Origin: Algoriphagus marinus | Lineage (GTDB): Bacteria > Bacteroidota > Bacteroidia > Cytophagales > Cyclobacteriaceae | DNA length: 64,000 nt | Direction: 5' to 3' | Assembly (NCBI RefSeq): GCF_001936475.1 | Contig: NZ_MSPQ01000001.1 | Span: 186,001-250,000, forward strand | The notes under the pieces: model-generated | What the model was told of the DNA's origin: nothing | What the model saw: the letters and a program-made list of their open reading frames with translations, nothing else | The model's database searches: none | Translations under genes and position numbers: made by a program | Shown: positions 17,706 through 26,548 of the stretch, in pieces | Numbering within the stretch: the stretch's first letter is position 1 | Layout of the letters: every line of letters starts with the position of its first letter

Positions 17706-18896
17706 TTAAGCTTTTTGCAATTCGGCCACTGCGAGCCAAGCCATCAAACCAGCTCCAATTTCAAGAGCATCTTCATCAATATCAAAAGTCGGTGTATGCA
17801 CTCCAGAGACAATTCCCCTTGCTTCATTTCTAGTTCCTAGTCTATAAAAACATCCATCAACCACTTGAGAATAATAAGCGAAATCTTCAGCTGCCATCCA
17901 GATATCCAAGTCCAGCACATTTTCAGCACCTAGATAGGCTCTTGCAGCTTCGGTTGCCCGAGCGGTTAATTCAGGGTCATTTTGAAGAAAGGGATACCCT
18001 TTTCGAATTTCAAAATCCACTTCTCCACCCATTCCTTCAACTATACCATGAGCGATTTGAAGCATTTTTTGATGTGCTTTGGCACGCCAATCTTCATTCA
18101 AAGTTCGGAACGTTCCCTGAATTTTGACTTCATTAGGGATCACGTTTGTCGCTCCGAGAGCTTCCACTCTTCCAAAGGAAAGTACGGAAGGGATTTTTGG
18201 ACTAGCGGCTCTACTTACCACTTGCTGCAGAGCAACAATTAGATGAGAGGCAATCAAAACAGGATCTATCAAGGTCTCTGGCATAGCTCCATGACCTCCT
18301 TTGCCTTTTACTGTGATGTAAAGCTCATCGGCAGAAGCCATGTATAAACCTTGTCGAAAACCAACTTTTCCAGCTGGAATAAATGGCATCACATGCTGAC
18401 CGATAATTCCGGCTGGACGGGGATTTTCCAAAACTCCATCTTTGATCATAAAAGATGCTCCGCCAGGAGCGACTTCTTCGCCCGGTTGAAAAATAAGCTT
18501 AATGGTTCCTTCAAATTGATCTTTGACCTCCTGAAGTATTTTGGCTGCTCCCAAAAGTGAAGCAGTATGTGCATCATGTCCGCAGGCATGCATGACGCCA
18601 GGGTTTTTGGATTTATAGGGAACATCATTTGCCTCGATGATTGGCAGCGCATCCATATCAGCACGAAGTGCGATGACTTTTTTACCGGGATTTTTACCTT
18701 CAATCAATGCTGACCAACCGGTATTTGCCTTTTGCTCGATGGTGGTTATACCCAGGTTTTCCAGCTTTTCCTTTACAAAGGCAGCTGTTTCAAATTCCAC
18801 ATAAGAAAGCTCCGGATTTGCATGAAGGTGACGCCGATTTGAAATTACCTCGTCTTTATAGGCTTTTGCCAGTTCTTTAATTTTGTCCTTGAGCAT
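17706..18896 (-). CDS. M20 amidohydrolase (N-acyl-L-amino-acid / hippurate hydrolase type)
   Basis: 396 residues. Metal-site motifs of the M20D group: 'ALRADMDALPI', 'MHACGHDAHTA', 'FQPGEEVAPGGA', 'IGQHVMPFIPAGKVG' and 'MAAEDFAYYS'. These enzymes remove acyl groups from amino acids or split indole-acetyl conjugates; no signal peptide, so cytoplasmic. Its start overlaps the end of the upstream SPOR-like gene by 20 bp, indicating one operon with it and secA. Confidence 0.92.
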   Translation of the reverse strand: MLKDKIKELAKAYKDEVISNRRHLHANPELSYVEFETAAFVKEKLENLGITTIEQKANTGWSALIEGKNPGKKVIALRADMDALPIIEANDVPYKSKNPGVMHACGHDAHTASLLGAAKILQEVKDQFEGTIKLIFQPGEEVAPGGASFMIKDGVLENPRPAGIIGQHVMPFIPAGKVGFRQGLYMASADELYITVKGKGGHGAMPETLIDPVLIASHLIVALQQVVSRAASPKIPSVLSFGRVEALGATNVIPNEVKIQGTFRTLNEDWRAKAHQKMLQIAHGIVEGMGGEVDFEIRKGYPFLQNDPELTARATEAARAYLGAENVLDLDIWMAAEDFAYYSQVVDGCFYRLGTRNEARGIVSGVHTPTFDIDEDALEIGAGLMAWLAVAELQKA

Positions 18897-19419
18897 TTTC
18901 TTTCTCCAGTGGTGTCACAAAACCTTCACGTTGAAAACGGTCCTGAATGATCCGGGCAGTAGGAAATTGAGACTTTATTAATGAAAAGTTTTTTTGTGAT
19001 TCAAATTTGTAATTGTATTTCCCCACTTTGACCAAATAGCGTGGCTGCTGGTACTGAATTTCAGCATTGATGTCAGGAAAATATTCATTGAGTTCGGACT
19101 GGGTTTTGAAAGCCCGATCTCGATCGACACCTGAATAAACCAAAATGGTATATCCTGAATAATAGGGTTCCGATTTATTCTTTTCGATCAATCTGGTTTT
19201 GACCTGATTTAACTCTTTATCTACAGTGTTATCTGAAACAGCCAAGTTGGCCTGACTTGATTCATTAAGTTGTTGTGTATAATCCGGGTATTGAGGTAGG
19301 GAAGAAAGCTGAATATCCTCTCGATAGTTCTGATAGGAATTTCCGGAATCAGTAGTCACTTTACTTGTTTTACAACTAGCAAAAATCAATACTATTCCAA
19401 CAATCCAATAACCTCTCAT
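18877..19419 (-). CDS. SPOR-like lipoprotein of the secA operon
   Basis: About 180 residues when started at the ATG at 19419, which gives a lipoprotein signal (MRGYWIVGIVLIFASC). A longer frame up to 19449 would overlap secA and bury the lipobox, so it is less likely. The C-terminal half ('YSGYTILVYSGVDRDRAFKTQSELNEYFPDINAEIQYQQPRYLVKVGKYNYKFE') has the beta-alpha-beta form of a SPOR peptidoglycan-binding domain. It begins 8 bp after secA. Likely periplasmic, perhaps at division sites (inference). Confidence 0.7.
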   Translation of the reverse strand: MRGYWIVGIVLIFASCKTSKVTTDSGNSYQNYREDIQLSSLPQYPDYTQQLNESSQANLAVSDNTVDKELNQVKTRLIEKNKSEPYYSGYTILVYSGVDRDRAFKTQSELNEYFPDINAEIQYQQPRYLVKVGKYNYKFESQKNFSLIKSQFPTARIIQDRFQREGFVTPLEKENAQGQN

Positions 19420-19427
19420 CGTTCTTT

Positions 19428-22400
19428 TTAATTTTCTATAATTACACAATTACCTTCCTGCACGTCCTGTTCCACACTTTTATATTTCACGTCTTTTTTC
19501 GTGGTACCATTCGAATATTGAACAGTAACTTTATCATTTCGCCCGTAGGCTTTATCTGATTTTCGAGGCGCTACAACTTGTGGAGCTGGTCTTCCTGCAT
19601 TCGCCGCAGCTACTGCTGCACGGTTAGCTCCTGGATTCAGGGTACTTGATACTTCTGCCTTTGAAGCCTGAACTTGAGGTTCAGCCTGTTTTCTCGGCTG
19701 TGCGGCATTTACTTGAGAAGGATCTTGCTTAGGTAAATCCGCTCTGGTCAGGAAGGAAATCATATCTTCATTCAACTTGCCAATGAATCGCTTAAACATT
19801 TCAAATGCCTCAAACTTGTAAATCAAAAGAGGATCCTTTTGCTCATAAACAGCATTTTGAACTGACTGTTTCAAGTCATCCATATCTCGAAGATGTTCTT
19901 TCCAGTTTTGATCTATAATGGCAAGCGTAACATTCTTTTCGATGGATCTCACAAGCTCTGCTCCTTCATTTGATAGCATAGAATCTAGATTGACTACGAC
20001 GCCAATTTGCTTCATCCCATCCGATATCGGAACCATAATGTCCTTGACAGTTGCCCCACGCTCTTCGTTAACTCTTTTGAAAATTGGAAGTGCGGTCAGC
20101 ATTATCTGATTATTCTTCTGCTGATATGTTTCAAAAGCAAGTGTATAAAGCTCTTGTGTAAGGGTATTGGCATCTTTGCTCTTGAGATCATTTTCTGTGA
20201 TTGAGAAATCAACCCCCAAGGTCGTGAACGCATTCATCCGAAGATTTTCTGCATCCTCTGTGGATTTAGCCATATCAATTAGGCTTTCACTTACGTCAAA
20301 GATGACGTTCAGAATATCCAATTCCAGTCTATCCCCTTTCAGTGCATTTCTTCTCTTCTTATAAACAACCTCTCTCTGGGAATTCATGACATCGTCATAT
20401 TCCAAAAGTCGCTTTCTAGTGCCGAAGTTGTTTTCTTCCACTTTTCGCTGAGCTCGCTCAATAGACTTAGTAATCATACTATGCTGAATCACTTCACCCT
20501 CATCAAGACCCATTCGATCCATCAATTTGGCGATACGGTCTGACCCGAATAATCGCATCAAACTATCTTCCAATGACACAAAGAATTGAGATGATCCGAC
20601 ATCTCCTTGTCGACCTGATCGACCTCTAAGCTGCCGATCGACACGACGAGACTCATGACGCTCAGTACCGATAATCGCCAATCCTCCGGCTTTTTTGGAT
20701 TCCGGGGAAAGTTTTATATCCGTACCTCTACCCGCCATGTTAGTGGCAATAGTTACAGTTCCACTTTGACCTGCTGCCGCGACTACATCTGCTTCTTTGG
20801 CATGTTGCTTTGCATTCAATACCTGATGAGGAATCTTTTTCAAAGTAAGCATTCTGCTAAGTACTTCTGAGATTTCTACAGAGGTGGTACCCACCAATAC
20901 TGGTCTTCCGGCGGCCACCAACTCATTGATCTCATCCACCACCGCATTGAATTTCTCACGCACGGTCTTGTAGACTTTGTCCTCCTTATCATCTCGTTGG
21001 ATTACCCGATTGGTAGGGATTACTACCACATCAAGTTTGTATATCTCCCAGAATTCTCCAGCCTCCGTCTCGGCAGTTCCGGTCATACCAGCAAGCTTGT
21101 GATACATTCGGAAGTAATTCTGAAGAGTAATGGTGGCATAGGTCTGTGTAGCATCTTCGACCTTCACGTTCTCCTTGGCTTCGATCGCTTGGTGCAGTCC
21201 ATCTGAATAACGACGCCCCTCCATCACACGACCAGTCTGCTCATCGACGATTTTCACTTTGCCGTCCACCAAAATATATTCGGTGTCTCGCTCAAACATA
21301 CAGTAAGCTTTAAGCAATTGGTTTACAGTATGTATTCGCTGTGCTTTTACGCTGTAGTCTTTAATTGCTTCTTCCTTACGGATCAGTTTTTCTTTGTCAT
21401 CGATCTCTTCGGATTTTTCCAAGTCAGCGATGACAATTCCGATATCCGGTAAAATGAAAAAGTCAGGATTTTCATTTTTGGTAGTCATCGTTTCGATACC
21501 CCGATCGGTCAAATCGACAACATTGGTCTTTTCATCTATGGTAAACAATAGCGGCTCATCTGCTTCTGGCATATTCCGCTTATTGTCCTGCAAGTAGAAA
21601 TTTTCTGTTTTCTGAAGGATTACTCTTATTCCTGGCTCAGATAGGTATTTGATCAAAGGCTTATACTTTGGCATTCCTCGAAAAGCTCTAAACAAAGCTA
21701 GACCACCATCCTTATCATTTCCATCAGCAATTTGTTTTTTGGCGGCAGTTAGGAAACCTTGAACCAATTTCCGTTGCTCATCCACTAGTGCTGAAACCCT
21801 TGGTTTCATATCATCAAATTCATGGACATCCCCTTTTGGCACCGGTCCTGAGATAATCAATGGCGTTCGAGCATCATCAATCAATACCGAATCGACCTCA
21901 TCAATCATAGCAAAATGATGCTTTCCCTGAACTAGATCACCAGCCTCACGAGCCATATTATCTCTCAGGTAGTCAAAGCCAAATTCGTTATTGGTACCAT
22001 ATACGATATCACTTGCATATGCTTTTTTCCTACCAGCAGAATTTGGAGTGTATTTATCAATACAATCCACAGTAAGACCATGGAATTCAAAAAGTGGCGC
22101 ATTCCATTCAGAGTCACGCTTTGCTAAGTAGTCATTTACCGTCACGATATGAACACCTCTTCCAGCTAAGGCATTTAAAAATGCAGGCAATGTAGAAACC
22201 AAAGTTTTACCTTCACCTGTTGCCATCTCGGCAATTTTTCCTTTGTGAAGCACCATGCCACCAATTAGCTGGACATCGTAGTGAACCATGTCCCAAACGA
22301 CTTCCGTCCCTGCAGCAAGCCACTTATTATGCCAGATCGCATCTTCTCCCTGTATTTCTACATTAGCTTTCACCGCAGCAATTTCCCGATCGCGTAGATT

Positions 22401-22808
22401 GGCTTTTACGACTAATTTGCCAACTTCCTTCAATCTTCTGGCAGTCTCTTTTACAACAGCAAATGCTGTAGGAAGAACTTTCTGAAGAATTTCTTCTAAT
22501 GCCTGATCCCGGTCTTTTTCAATTTGATCTATTTGATTGAAAAGCTGATCTTTTTCATGAATCGCAGTGGCAGGCAATTCATCCACCTTAGCTCTGATAT
22601 CAATGATTTTTTGATCGAACTCCTGCAAGTGATCATTGATCTGAGATTTGATCTCTTGGGTTTTTGCCCGGAGTTGTTCATCACTGATTCCTTTCAAACC
22701 ATCAAAAACTGTATTGATTTCCTTGACGATTGGCAATAACTCCTTAATATCTCTATCAGACTTGGTTCCAAATACTTTAGCAAGTCCTTTTGCTATAAAA
22801 TCTAACAT
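19428..22808 (-). CDS. secA: Preprotein translocase ATPase SecA
   Basis: 1126 residues, longer than E. coli SecA (901) because of insertions typical of Bacteroidota, including one after the first helices (about 60-110) and one in the preprotein cross-linking region. Walker A 'MATGEGKT' is at 195-202, the DEAD-type box is 'MIDEVDSVLIDDARTPLIISG', and motif VI 'GRSGRQGD' is present. The zinc-binding SEC-C tail is replaced by a basic segment ending 'GNCVIIEN', as elsewhere in the phylum. It drives protein export through SecYEG. Confidence 0.97.
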   Translation of the reverse strand: MLDFIAKGLAKVFGTKSDRDIKELLPIVKEINTVFDGLKGISDEQLRAKTQEIKSQINDHLQEFDQKIIDIRAKVDELPATAIHEKDQLFNQIDQIEKDRDQALEEILQKVLPTAFAVVKETARRLKEVGKLVVKANLRDREIAAVKANVEIQGEDAIWHNKWLAAGTEVVWDMVHYDVQLIGGMVLHKGKIAEMATGEGKTLVSTLPAFLNALAGRGVHIVTVNDYLAKRDSEWNAPLFEFHGLTVDCIDKYTPNSAGRKKAYASDIVYGTNNEFGFDYLRDNMAREAGDLVQGKHHFAMIDEVDSVLIDDARTPLIISGPVPKGDVHEFDDMKPRVSALVDEQRKLVQGFLTAAKKQIADGNDKDGGLALFRAFRGMPKYKPLIKYLSEPGIRVILQKTENFYLQDNKRNMPEADEPLLFTIDEKTNVVDLTDRGIETMTTKNENPDFFILPDIGIVIADLEKSEEIDDKEKLIRKEEAIKDYSVKAQRIHTVNQLLKAYCMFERDTEYILVDGKVKIVDEQTGRVMEGRRYSDGLHQAIEAKENVKVEDATQTYATITLQNYFRMYHKLAGMTGTAETEAGEFWEIYKLDVVVIPTNRVIQRDDKEDKVYKTVREKFNAVVDEINELVAAGRPVLVGTTSVEISEVLSRMLTLKKIPHQVLNAKQHAKEADVVAAAGQSGTVTIATNMAGRGTDIKLSPESKKAGGLAIIGTERHESRRVDRQLRGRSGRQGDVGSSQFFVSLEDSLMRLFGSDRIAKLMDRMGLDEGEVIQHSMITKSIERAQRKVEENNFGTRKRLLEYDDVMNSQREVVYKKRRNALKGDRLELDILNVIFDVSESLIDMAKSTEDAENLRMNAFTTLGVDFSITENDLKSKDANTLTQELYTLAFETYQQKNNQIMLTALPIFKRVNEERGATVKDIMVPISDGMKQIGVVVNLDSMLSNEGAELVRSIEKNVTLAIIDQNWKEHLRDMDDLKQSVQNAVYEQKDPLLIYKFEAFEMFKRFIGKLNEDMISFLTRADLPKQDPSQVNAAQPRKQAEPQVQASKAEVSSTLNPGANRAAVAAANAGRPAPQVVAPRKSDKAYGRNDKVTVQYSNGTTKKDVKYKSVEQDVQEGNCVIIEN

Positions 22809-22909
22809 GTTGGTCTTTTGTAATTCTCAAATGAAGGGTTAAAATTAAGCCCTTTTTATTATAAATGATACTAATGCCAAGGTCGGTTATGATCCTTTCT
22901 TAGCCTTTT

Positions 22910-23683
22910 TTATACTGTAATTTGCCCTTTAAATACCTGTTTGGCAGGCCCAATCAGCCAAATATCTTGGAAGGTACCATCCGGTAAGGATTGAAATTTT
23001 ACGGATAATTGGCCCCCAAGGGTGTTAATTTTCACATTACTTGTAGGTTTATCTTTGGAAAACGCGATCGCTGCGGCCGTCACTCCGGTACCGCAAGAGA
23101 GTGTCTCATCCTCTACGCCTCGTTCATAAGTTCGAACGAACAATTCATCAACATCTATTTTTTCTACGAAATTCACATTAGTCCCCGCAGGAGCATATTC
23201 CTGATCGAATCTCACTTCTTTTCCCTTCTCATAGACGGGATATTCCCTCACTTTTTCAACAAATCGAATATGATGGGGAGATCCTGTATTGACAAAGATA
23301 TCATCGCCCTTTTTTTCTAAGGTCTCAACATCACCCATCTTTAATTGCACTAACCCATCTTCAATAACCGCCTCATGTGGTCCATCAATTGCCAGAAAAT
23401 TAGTTTTATGATGTACTATTCCGAGAAATTCCGAGAAAGCAACAGCACAGCGGGCCCCATTTCCACACATACTTTGGCTACCGTCCGCATTGAAGTAAAT
23501 CATCTCAAAATCAAGGTCTGCATGATTTCGAATGAGAATCAGGCCATCTGCACCCACACCAAAACGACGATCACAAAGTTTGGAAATTAGATCCAAATCA
23601 GTCAAATCAAATACTTCATTCCGATCATCGATCATGACAAAGTCATTTCCTGTACCCTGATATTTATAAAAAGAGATTTCCAT
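22910..23683 (-). CDS. dapF: Diaminopimelate epimerase
   Basis: 257 residues. Both active-site cysteines are present: Cys73 in 'NADGSQSMCGNGARC' and Cys197 in 'DETLSCGTGVTA'. It converts LL- to meso-diaminopimelate for lysine and peptidoglycan synthesis in the cytoplasm. It lies upstream of secA on the same strand, 101 bp away. Confidence 0.96.
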   Translation of the reverse strand: MEISFYKYQGTGNDFVMIDDRNEVFDLTDLDLISKLCDRRFGVGADGLILIRNHADLDFEMIYFNADGSQSMCGNGARCAVAFSEFLGIVHHKTNFLAIDGPHEAVIEDGLVQLKMGDVETLEKKGDDIFVNTGSPHHIRFVEKVREYPVYEKGKEVRFDQEYAPAGTNVNFVEKIDVDELFVRTYERGVEDETLSCGTGVTAAAIAFSKDKPTSNVKINTLGGQLSVKFQSLPDGTFQDIWLIGPAKQVFKGQITV

Positions 23684-23857
23684 AAATTTTTATTATTGAA
23701 AAGAAAGGCAAAAACCTATCCAAGGTATTTGAGTGATACAAACTTAAACAACTTGTCAGAAAATCAGACTTATTGTCTGATTGCCAATTTCCAATCAATC
23801 GATTTAATGGTTAATTTCAGGTTTACAAAAAAACTTGAAACCTAAATCCAATACCTG

Positions 23858-24616
23858 ATGAATACTCCTGAGAATTTAATCACCAGAAGATTGTTTCTGT
23901 CTAACACATCCAAGGCGAGCATCGCTTTGGGGCTTGCTGGGACAGGAATTTTGAGTGCTTGCGCAACAGATGCAAATGGTGACGAGAAGGCTATCTTAGC
24001 TACCAGTTTCACTCAGACACCTTTAGCATATGAATTTACTGCTTTGGCCCCCAATATTGATGCGATGACCATGGAAATCCATTATACCAAGCATGCTGCC
24101 GGCTATGCTAAAAATCTTGGAGAAGCTATCGTAGAAGAAAAAGTAGATACAAATAAGCCGTTGGAAGATGTTCTGAGCAAAATATCAAGCTATTCTACCA
24201 AGATGCGAAACAATGGAGGTGGGCATTATAATCATGAATTGTTTTGGAAAGTAATGAGTCCAACAGGTGGTGGGAAGCCTGAAGGCGACTTGGCAGCAGC
24301 AATTGATTCTTCTTTTGGAAGTTATGATGCATTTGTAACCGAATTTGAAACAGCTGCAAAAACACGGTTTGGATCAGGCTGGGCTTGGCTGGTATTAGGA
24401 GAGGATAAAAAACTTGCCATTGGATCTACTCCAAATCAAGACAATCCATTGATGGATATTTCTGATTTCAAGGGAACCCCACTTTTAGGATTAGATGTAT
24501 GGGAACACGCCTATTATCTGAATTACCAAAACAGAAGGCCGGATTACGTCTCCGCATTTTGGAATGTGTTGGACTGGAATACTGTCAGCCAGCGATTTGC
24601 TGCAGCTTCTATATAA
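23858..24616 (+). CDS. Fe/Mn superoxide dismutase, exported and probably lipid-anchored
   Basis: 252 residues, about 45 longer than cytoplasmic SodA/SodB. The extra N-terminus has a twin-arginine-like start (ITRRLFLSN), a hydrophobic core and a lipobox ending at Cys35 (ILSAC). The catalytic domain carries all four metal ligands: His75, His126, Asp213 and His217. It removes superoxide in the periplasm, likely anchored to a membrane through the lipid. Fe versus Mn use cannot be decided from motifs here. Transcribed alone, with a terminator. Confidence 0.9.
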   Translation: MNTPENLITRRLFLSNTSKASIALGLAGTGILSACATDANGDEKAILATSFTQTPLAYEFTALAPNIDAMTMEIHYTKHAAGYAKNLGEAIVEEKVDTNKPLEDVLSKISSYSTKMRNNGGGHYNHELFWKVMSPTGGGKPEGDLAAAIDSSFGSYDAFVTEFETAAKTRFGSGWAWLVLGEDKKLAIGSTPNQDNPLMDISDFKGTPLLGLDVWEHAYYLNYQNRRPDYVSAFWNVLDWNTVSQRFAAASI

Positions 24617-24636
24617 AATTCTTACTATTGAAACCA

Positions 24637-24663
24637 AAAAAGACCGGAAATTCCGGTCTTTTT
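24637..24663. terminator. Terminator of the superoxide dismutase gene
   Basis: Palindrome centred on GACCGGAA-A-TTCCGGTC with A-run before and T-run after. In RNA the innermost pairs would open to form the loop. Confidence 0.8.
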
Positions 24664-24694
24664 CATTTATTTCAAGAATTCAAAAATCAAAATC

Positions 24695-25162
24695 ATGCAA
24701 GACCCTAAGTCACTTTCTTCAGTAGCTTTATTCCACGAAACCTTCAAGCATCCAATTGTATCGGATCCGGCTATACCGTCTGAAACACGATGTAACCTTC
24801 GGGTCTCATTGTTGGCTGAAGAGCTCAAAGAACTGGAAGAAGCCATAGAAAATAAAGATTTGGTAGAAATCGCCGATGCCCTTTGCGATTTACAATACGT
24901 ACTTTCAGGTGCGATTCTGGAGTTTGGATTAGGAGAAAAATTCAAAACCCTTTTTGATGAAGTACAGCGTTCTAATATGAGCAAAGCCTGTAAAACTGAA
25001 GAAGAAGCCAAGGCGACCGTAGTTCATTACGAGTCAAAAGGAACACCTTGCTTTTATGAAAAAGAGGGTGATCTATTTTTGGTATTTAGAGAAGGAGATC
25101 ACAAAACTTTGAAATCTGTAAATTATTCTCCGGCGGATTTGAAGGGAATACTTGAGAAATAA
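24695..25162 (+). CDS. MazG-like / PRA-PH-type nucleotide pyrophosphohydrolase
   Basis: 155 residues. The N-terminal 100 residues have the all-alpha NTP pyrophosphatase pattern: 'RVSLLAEELKELEEAIENKDLVEIADALCDLQYVLSGAI' with the ExxEE and ExxD magnesium-binding residues. The C-terminal part is a Bacteroidota extension ending in 'YSPADLKGILEK'. Probably hydrolyses a (d)NTP to the monophosphate; substrate not known. Its stop abuts the stop of the convergent mscS gene. Confidence 0.8.
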   Translation: MQDPKSLSSVALFHETFKHPIVSDPAIPSETRCNLRVSLLAEELKELEEAIENKDLVEIADALCDLQYVLSGAILEFGLGEKFKTLFDEVQRSNMSKACKTEEEAKATVVHYESKGTPCFYEKEGDLFLVFREGDHKTLKSVNYSPADLKGILEK

Positions 25163-26008
25163 CTAAGAGGTCTTCAGGTTTTTTCCCTGATGGTTTTTCA
25201 ATTCAATAATTCGGGCCGGCAGATTGTAGCCGGCCTTTTCTAATGCCGTCAAGACTTCCAAAATGGCATTACTTTTAACCACTACATCCAAAATACCACG
25301 ATCGAAGGTATCCACCCAAATGGTTACTTGAAGATTCAAAGTGCTTTCAACAAGATCAGACACCCAGACATTTGGACTTTTCTGATCAGACAGTACTCCA
25401 GGAACTTTTGAGACAGTATTTAAAATCAGTTCCATCGCTGCCTTGTAATCAGAGCCATAGTCCAGGCCGATGATAAAATCATAACGTAGAAATCCATCTA
25501 TCGTAAAGTTGATGAGTGGGTTTTTTATTATTGTAGCATTAGGTATAAAAACATCTTTTCCATCGTTTGTCTTAATCTGCGTATCTCTAAGGTTTAGGGA
25601 AAGGATTTGCCCACGAAATCCATTTATATCCACAAAATCTCCGATCCGAAAAGGGGGCTTAAATGCAAGTATTATCCCAGACAGGAAATTCTCACCGATA
25701 TCCTTCAAAGCAAAACCAATAATGAAGGCTGAGATTCCGGCTCCTGTTAATACACCGGTGACCACACCTGTTAGTCCCACAAAGCGAAAAACGATCATAA
25801 AACCAACTAGGATGATTATTAGTCTAAAAACGACTGATATAAAATTCGCCAAAAGTGGATCATTCATTCTTTTGAGTAATCTCCTTTTGAGAAGCTTTTG
25901 AAGGGTATTAGCCAAAAAAAAGAAGACAATGATAATTCCCAAAGAGATCCCAAATGTCTTCAGTGTACCATAAGTGTCATCCAGATTTATATCGAAAAAT
26001 GTTTCCAT
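25163..26008 (-). CDS. Small-conductance mechanosensitive channel (MscS family)
   Basis: 281 residues: three membrane helices, the third being the glycine/alanine-rich pore helix ('GVVTGVLTGAGISAFIIGFALKDIGENFLSGIILAFKPPFRIGDFVDI'), followed by the MscS beta domain ('VFIPNATIIKNPLINFT') and the cytosolic alpha/beta domain. It opens on membrane tension to release solutes on osmotic downshock. Monocistronic. Confidence 0.93.
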   Translation of the reverse strand: METFFDINLDDTYGTLKTFGISLGIIIVFFFLANTLQKLLKRRLLKRMNDPLLANFISVVFRLIIILVGFMIVFRFVGLTGVVTGVLTGAGISAFIIGFALKDIGENFLSGIILAFKPPFRIGDFVDINGFRGQILSLNLRDTQIKTNDGKDVFIPNATIIKNPLINFTIDGFLRYDFIIGLDYGSDYKAAMELILNTVSKVPGVLSDQKSPNVWVSDLVESTLNLQVTIWVDTFDRGILDVVVKSNAILEVLTALEKAGYNLPARIIELKNHQGKNLKTS

Positions 26009-26165
26009 AAAGTAAAGTAGAAAAAAGAGACCTTCTCTACAAGCTTCACCTAAACCAAGACAGGGGAATTAGATTTCAAAAAGTTTTTTTATCACTTTAA
26101 ACCAAGAATAAGTTTGATTTCTAGCCTGAGTTGAAATTAAATGAAAATTAAAAACCTGTAAATAC

Positions 26166-26192
26166 AAAAAGCCCCGTATTTCTACGAGGCTT
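26166..26192 (-). terminator. Terminator of the tRNA cassette, copy 1
   Basis: 10-bp stem (with one G-U in the minus-strand RNA) followed by five U on the minus strand, directly after tRNA-Leu. The same hairpin ends copy 2 (from 33978). Confidence 0.8.
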
Positions 26193-26194
26193 TG

Positions 26195-26278
26195 TACCAG
26201 GAGCGGGAATCGAACCCGCACGGGATTGCTCCCACAAGATTTTAAGTCTTGCGTGTCTACCTATTCCACCATCCCGGC
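26195..26278 (-). tRNA. tRNA-Leu (anticodon UAA)
   Basis: 84 nt on the minus strand. Acceptor arm GCCGGGA / TCCTGGT, D-arm with TGGTGGAATAGGTAGACAC, anticodon loop CTTAAAA (anticodon TAA), long variable arm as expected for Leu, and T-loop GTTCGATTC. CCA is not encoded. Confidence 0.97.
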
Positions 26279-26346
26279 TTCACTCCGGCATACCGGAGCT
26301 ACTTGTTAACCGAAACAAGAAAGCCCTTGAATCAAGGGCTTTTTTG

Positions 26347-26419
<73 letters not shown>

Positions 26420-26487
26420 TTTTCACATACCCAGAACTTGATCTGGGCGTATTGTGAAATTTTCAAAATCAATCATAGGGCTCAAAA

Positions 26488-26523
26488 TAAAAAAAATAAC
26501 ACCGCGTGTGAACCCGGTGCTAT
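26488..26523 (-). terminator. Probable terminator of the CHAT/sigma cluster
   Basis: CACCG/CGGTG stem with three more outer pairs and one mismatch, followed on the minus strand by a long U-tract (plus-strand A-run 26488-26496). It is 26 bp after the stop of the 845-residue lipoprotein. Confidence 0.6.
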
Positions 26524-26548
26524 CTAAACCTGCTCTTACGTTCTTAAA

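Noticed and set aside
19428..22808. SecA lacking the C-terminal zinc-binding motif as a truncation
   Set aside because: The ending GNCVIIEN after a basic linker is the regular Bacteroidota form and the gene is full length.
26320..26346. The 11-bp hairpin between tRNA-Gly and tRNA-Leu as the end of the transcript
   Set aside because: On the minus strand it is not followed by a real U-tract; the T-run is on the wrong side. It is more likely a processing or spacer hairpin.
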